Made by a program: the position numbers and the translations under genes
Assembly (NCBI GenBank): GCA_029067025.1
Contig: JAIEFH010000014.1
Span: 1 to 9,426 of the forward strand
DNA from: Oscillospiraceae bacterium
Lineage (GTDB): Bacteria > Bacillota > Clostridia > Oscillospirales > Oscillospiraceae
DNA length: 9,426 bases
Reading direction: 5' to 3'
Shown: one piece after another, positions 6,701 to 9,426 of the stretch
Layout: each line of letters opens with the position of its first letter
Numbering within the stretch: position 1 is the stretch's first letter
Notes under the pieces: generated by a model
The model's database searches: none
What the model was told of the DNA's origin: nothing
Seen by the model: the letters and a program-made list of their open reading frames with translations, nothing else

Positions 6701-7841
6701 ACTGAAGGTGATGACCATTTTCGGCACCCGGCCGGAGGCCATCAAAATGGCGCCCCTGGTGAAGGAGCTGGAGGGCCGGGAAGAAATTGAGAGCATCTGC
6801 TGCGTCACCGCCCAGCACCGGCAGATGCTGGACACTGTGCTGGACATTTTCCGGCTGAAGCCCCAGTTCGACCTGGACATCATGGAGCAGAGCCAAACCC
6901 TGTCCACCATCACCTCCAAGTGCCTGCTGGGGCTGGAGGGGGTGTTCCATGAGGTGCGGCCCGACCTGGTGCTGGTGCATGGGGATACCTCTACCACTTT
7001 TGCCGGGGCACTGGCGGCGTTCTACCAGCAGATCGCGGTGGGCCACGTGGAGGCGGGCCTGCGCACCTGGGACAAGTACTCCCCCTTCCCGGAGGAGATG
7101 AACCGCTCCATGGTGGGGCGGCTGGCTGACCTACATTTCTGCCCCACAAGGGCCAACCGCCGCAACCTGGAGGCGGAGGGGATCTCTAAGGGGCTGTTTG
7201 TCACCGGCAACACGGTGATCGACGCCCTCCAGACTACGGTTGTAAAGGGATTTACCTTTGCGGAGGATGTGCTGAATTCCCTGGACTATGAGGGCAAAAA
7301 GGTGATTCTAGTCACCTGCCACCGGCGGGAGAACTACGGCCAGCCCATGGAGGACATCATGTCCGCCCTGGCCCACATCGCCAAAACCCACCCCGAGGCG
7401 GAGCTGGTCTACCCGGTGCATCTCAGCCCGGTGGTGCAGGAGTGCGCCCACCGGCATTTGGATCACATGAAAAACGTACATCTCATCGCCCCCCTGGACG
7501 TGGAGGAAATGCACAACCTGATGGCCCGCAGCTATTTGGTGATGACCGACTCCGGCGGCTTGCAGGAGGAGGCCCCCGCCCTGGGCAAGCCGGTGCTTGT
7601 CCTCAGAAAAGAGACGGAGCGGCCCGAGGCCGTGGAGGCGGGGACCGTGAAGCTGGCGGGTGTGGACTATGACCGCATCGTGGAGCTGGCGGACGCGCTG
7701 CTGGACGACCCCGCCGCTTACCAGGAGATGGCTCACGCCGTCAACCCCTACGGGGACGGCAAAGCCTGCCGCCGCATCGCCGACGGCATTCTGTACCACT
7801 TCGGGCGGAGATCTCAGCCGCCGGAGCCGTTTCAGAGCTGA
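6693..7841 (+). CDS. wecB: UDP-N-acetylglucosamine 2-epimerase, non-hydrolysing (WecB/MnaA)
   Basis: Cytosolic enzyme interconverting UDP-GlcNAc and UDP-ManNAc, the ManNAc donor for teichoic-acid linkage units and other wall polymers. The 382 residues form the two-domain GT-B-like fold. Visible motifs are IFGTRPEAIKMAPLV (9-23), LVHGDTSTTFAGALAAF (94-110) with Asp98, GHVEAGLRT (117-125) with Glu120, PFPEEMNR (131-138) with Glu134, TCHRREN (208-214) with His210, MTDSGGLQEEAPALGKPVL (284-302) and ETERPEA (307-313). By alignment from memory, the named acidic residues and His210 correspond to the catalytic residues of Escherichia coli WecB. The ATG overlaps the end of tagO by 8 bp with a GGGGAGG upstream. 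With tagO and the LCP gene it points to a ManNAc-containing linkage unit or polymer. Confidence 0.95.
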   Translation: MNKLKVMTIFGTRPEAIKMAPLVKELEGREEIESICCVTAQHRQMLDTVLDIFRLKPQFDLDIMEQSQTLSTITSKCLLGLEGVFHEVRPDLVLVHGDTSTTFAGALAAFYQQIAVGHVEAGLRTWDKYSPFPEEMNRSMVGRLADLHFCPTRANRRNLEAEGISKGLFVTGNTVIDALQTTVVKGFTFAEDVLNSLDYEGKKVILVTCHRRENYGQPMEDIMSALAHIAKTHPEAELVYPVHLSPVVQECAHRHLDHMKNVHLIAPLDVEEMHNLMARSYLVMTDSGGLQEEAPALGKPVLVLRKETERPEAVEAGTVKLAGVDYDRIVELADALLDDPAAYQEMAHAVNPYGDGKACRRIADGILYHFGRRSQPPEPFQS

Positions 7842-8004
7842 ATATCCTGGCGGAGCTAAGCGGCCTTCCGGCCGCCGCAACCAGTGGCGCGTAAATTCGG
7901 AGCGAAACGGAGAATTTGCGCAGGGCGAATTCATTTCGTCCGAGCATTCAAATCAAAAAGGGGGTCCCCGGCAAAGCCGGAGGCTTTGTTGGGGGGGAAC
8001 AGGA
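7842..8004. other. Structured intergenic spacer with successive hairpins, possible dispersed repeat
   Basis: This 163-bp gap holds no gene that I accept. It can fold into a series of hairpins: GCGGCC/GGCCGC (7860-7865 with 7870-7875, TTCC loop); a 10-bp stem made by 7889-7898 and 7912-7921 including one G-T pair; a 7-bp stem GGGCGAA/TTCGTCC (7923-7929 with 7935-7941); and CAAAGCC/GGCTTTG (7972-7978 with 7982-7988). The region is richer in A/T than the flanking genes. No hairpin is followed by a plus-strand T-run. Its frames are partly open, but codon use is unlike the neighbours. The density of perfect palindromes suggests a repeat element or RNA leader rather than random spacer. Confidence 0.55.
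7965..7998 (+). promoter_or_regulatory. Hairpin that can hide the ribosome binding site of the next gene
   Basis: The run of seven G at 7991-7997 with the following A is the best SD-like sequence for the TTG start at 8005. TCCCC at 7965-7969 can pair with part of it (GGGGA), enclosing the inner stem CAAAGCC/GGCTTTG (7972-7978 with 7982-7988). The same TCCCC can instead pair with GGGG at 7961-7964 only as a loopless palindrome, and CCGGC/GCCGG (7968-7972 with 7976-7980) is a competing stem. The alternatives make translational control possible. No ligand or protein partner can be named. Confidence 0.3.
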
Positions 8005-8769
8005 TTGGAGGACAAAAAACGCACGGTAATGGCGGTGGTCATCATCGCGGTGGTGCTGGTGGCTGTGGGATACAGCTTCTTCTTCAACCTGCTGGCGCCC
8101 ACCCCCCATCTGCAGCTGCCTGACCCCAACGCCTCCCAGAGTGTGGACCCGGAGGGGGAAGAGAGCGGGCAGATGGAAGGCGTGGTGGTGGAGGTCGCCC
8201 CCCAGACGGTACAGAGCCTGATCGCCGATTTGGAGCGGTACAAGAGCTACCGCCGCACGGTGGCGGTGGAGTATTTTGCCGCCGACGGGGAATCGGTTGG
8301 CGCCGTCACCGCCCAGGTGTGGGAGGAGGACGGCTGGATCCGCACCTCGGCCACCCTCAGCTCCGGCGCGGTGGAACACTCCATCGTGGGGGAGGGGACG
8401 CTGTGGCTGTGGTACGACACAGAGCAGTCGGTGTACTCCAGGCCGATGGATGAGAAAACCGCCGACCTCATGCAGCGCCTGCCCACCTATGAGGATGTGC
8501 TGGATTTGGACAAAAAGGACATCACCGCCGCCGGATACGTGGAGCGGGACGGACAGCCCTGCGTGTATGTGGAGGCAAATGCTCCCTTGGGGAGTGTAGA
8601 GCGGTACTGGGTGTCGGTGAACAGCGGACTTCTGGTGGCGGCGGAGACAGAAAAGGACGGGGTAGTGGTGTATGCCATGACCGCCCGGGACGTGGTCAGT
8701 CCCCTGAATCAAACCGACGGCATCTTTGTCCTGCCCGACGGAACCGTCCTGTATCCGCCGGAGGAGTAA
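8005..8769 (+). CDS. Membrane-anchored extracytoplasmic protein of unknown function
   Basis: I do not recognise a named family with confidence. The 254-residue protein has a short positively charged start (MEDKKR), one N-terminal membrane helix (about 8-30) without a lipobox cysteine, a Pro/Ser/Asp/Glu-rich linker (about 31-55), then a beta-rich domain of about 200 residues. Alternating segments such as RRTVAVEYFAADG, GWIRTSATL, TLWLWYDT, PCVYVEAN and RYWVSVNSGLLVAAETEKDG resemble the LolA/RseB-like open beta-barrel proteins found on the cell surface. That resemblance is by eye only. The start is TTG at 8005 after a G-rich SD at 7991-7998. The in-frame ATG at 8029 would cut into the membrane helix and lacks a well-placed SD. 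The frame is open upstream into wecB, but that part is a shadow. The last base of its TAA directly abuts the stop of the minus-strand gene. Confidence 0.75.
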   Translation: MEDKKRTVMAVVIIAVVLVAVGYSFFFNLLAPTPHLQLPDPNASQSVDPEGEESGQMEGVVVEVAPQTVQSLIADLERYKSYRRTVAVEYFAADGESVGAVTAQVWEEDGWIRTSATLSSGAVEHSIVGEGTLWLWYDTEQSVYSRPMDEKTADLMQRLPTYEDVLDLDKKDITAAGYVERDGQPCVYVEANAPLGSVERYWVSVNSGLLVAAETEKDGVVVYAMTARDVVSPLNQTDGIFVLPDGTVLYPPEE

Positions 8770-9147
8770 TCACCCCTCCTTGTCCTTTCCGTCATCCAAT
8801 CCCAGAAGCAGCAGTAGTCCCAGCGTGATGACCAGCTCCAGATTGTCGCCGTCCTCCAGATAGAGGAACAGGATGATGAGCACCAACAGGATGTCCCCAG
8901 TGTCGAAATTCTCCAACTTGAAGTGCTTCATTACCCCGTCCAGCGCCTGCCCCAGCCCCCGGGTCACCTCTCCCACCAGGTCGTTTTTGGAGCGGACCGG
9001 CTCCAGGGGGCGGTGCGGGACGCTTGGATGGGGCTGGTTCGGGCGGTTGTGCCGGTGCTGGCCTTGGCTTGGGTGATTGCTGGGCTGGCCCTGGGGTTCC
9101 GGCTCCAGCAGGACGAAGCTGTCGTCGTCCAGATATTGGTTATACAT
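8770..9147 (-). CDS. Small membrane protein of unknown function with Gln/Pro/His-rich N-terminal region
   Basis: A 125-residue protein with acidic start (MYNQYLDDD), a low-complexity region rich in Gln, Pro, His, Asn and Arg (about 19-50), an amphipathic stretch KNDLVGEVTRGLGQALDGVM (54-73), then two short hydrophobic segments, DILLVLIILFLYLE (85-98) and LELVITLGLLLLLGL (103-117), separated by an acidic EDGDN turn, and a charged end. The ATG complement at 9147-9145 has a perfect AAGGAGG 6 nt upstream on the minus strand. It overlaps the upstream minus-strand gene by 8 bp, so translation is probably coupled. Small proteins with two acidic-flanked hydrophobic segments recur in spore-forming Clostridia, but I know of no assigned function. 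Confidence 0.72.
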   Translation of the reverse strand: MYNQYLDDDSFVLLEPEPQGQPSNHPSQGQHRHNRPNQPHPSVPHRPLEPVRSKNDLVGEVTRGLGQALDGVMKHFKLENFDTGDILLVLIILFLYLEDGDNLELVITLGLLLLLGLDDGKDKEG

Positions 9148-9426
9148 GGCCGTCCTCCTTGCGGGCGCGGAACAGATCCAGCCCCCCGCGGATGAGCCGG
9201 GACAGCTTGGCGATTTGGATCGCCTTGTCCAGCTTGGCGTAGCGCTCCTCCTTCACAAAGGGGCGCAGGGCGGTGAGCAGGGCCACCCGCTGGTCGTCCC
9301 CGCCGCCGCTGTTGAACTGGCCCATGAGCTGGGCGGCGGCGGACAGCGTCCCGGCGTCCAGGTTGCCCAGCGCGCCCAGCATCCCCCCCAGCCCGCCGCT
9401 CAAACCCGCGGGAGCCGCCGGCACAC
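9140..9426 (-). CDS. Small protein of unknown function (5' end probably outside the window)
   Basis: The visible 94-95 residues run off the right edge. A Gly/Ala/Leu-rich part (GLSGGLGGMLGALGNLDAGTL) is followed by a helical basic part, DDQRVALLTALRPFVKEERYAKLDKAIQIAKLSRLIRGGLDLF, ending RARKEDGHV with TAA at 9142-9140. The possible GTG at 9424 sits at the edge with no visible ribosome binding site, and the Gly-rich sequence looks internal, so I treat the gene as truncated. The pattern of LxALRPFxxEERxxKxDKAI followed by a leucine-rich helix resembles small proteins seen in clostridial genomes next to two-segment membrane proteins like the following gene. This is recollection, not a database result. 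The 8-bp overlap indicates that the pair is one transcription unit. Confidence 0.68.
   Translation of the reverse strand, partial: VPAAPAGLSGGLGGMLGALGNLDAGTLSAAAQLMGQFNSGGGDDQRVALLTALRPFVKEERYAKLDKAIQIAKLSRLIRGGLDLFRARKEDGHV

Noticed and set aside
4418..6997. An 859-codon open frame on the minus strand across rsfS, trpS, tagO and wecB
   Set aside because: It is the antisense of four clearly identified genes; high G/C at third positions removes stops on the opposite strand. The translation is His/Gln/Gly-rich without any recognisable domain.
7660..8004. Extension of the unknown gene upstream into wecB as one 369-codon frame
   Set aside because: The upstream part lies in a shifted frame of wecB and then in the palindromic spacer. 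The TTG at 8005 with a G-rich SD just before the membrane helix explains the gene better.
7884..8123. A 79-codon plus-strand frame starting with MARKFGAKRR
   Set aside because: It consists of the structured spacer plus an out-of-frame portion of the 8005-8769 gene; no SD at suitable spacing and no domain.
1..9426. Defence system, toxin-antitoxin, prophage or CRISPR array
   Set aside because: All plus-strand genes except one match housekeeping or wall families. The minus-strand pair shows no toxin, nuclease or recombinase motif, and no direct-repeat array exists outside the LCP coding repeat.

Overview
The window reads as a chromosomal housekeeping segment of a GC-rich member of the Bacillota, most likely a Clostridia of the Oscillospiraceae type (Flavonifractor/Oscillibacter-like). 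This is inferred from protein character, the strong G/C preference at third codon positions, AGGAGG-type ribosome binding sites, and the order ftsY - rdgB - yhbY - nadD - yqeK - LCP - rsfS, which is typical of Clostridia. No phage, transposase, CRISPR, rRNA or tRNA gene is visible.

Layout. Positions 1-335 hold the 3' end of ftsY. An 83-bp gap with a candidate promoter and an inverted repeat leads to rdgB (419-1009). A 124-bp structured spacer follows, containing a hairpin plus A-run that reads as an intrinsic terminator on the minus strand. Next come yhbY (1134-1433), a fused nadD-yqeK gene (1468-2667), an LCP-family wall-polymer ligase gene (2664-4103, 4-bp overlap), rsfS (4125-4493), trpS (4505-5512), a tagO/wecA-type phosphoglycosyltransferase gene (5579-6700) and a wecB/mnaA UDP-GlcNAc 2-epimerase gene (6693-7841, 8-bp overlap). 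A second structured spacer (7842-8004) precedes a gene for a membrane-anchored protein of unknown function (8005-8769). Two overlapping minus-strand genes of unknown function (8770-9147 and 9140 to the right edge) converge on it with no intergenic base at the stop codons.

How the genes fit together. FtsY (membrane targeting), YhbY and RsfS (ribosome maturation and silencing) and TrpS (tRNA charging) serve translation. RdgB and the NadD-YqeK fusion handle nucleotides: nucleotide-pool cleaning, NAD synthesis and Ap4A turnover. TagO/WecA, WecB/MnaA and the LCP protein supply the first lipid-linked step, a ManNAc donor and the final attachment step of a peptidoglycan-linked glycopolymer of the teichoic-acid kind. 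The plus-strand genes from 1134 to 7841 are closely spaced with no plus-strand intrinsic terminator that I can see, so co-transcription is plausible.

I found no convincing undescribed multi-gene system. The least explained parts are the two structured spacers, the unknown membrane-anchored protein and the minus-strand pair at the right edge.
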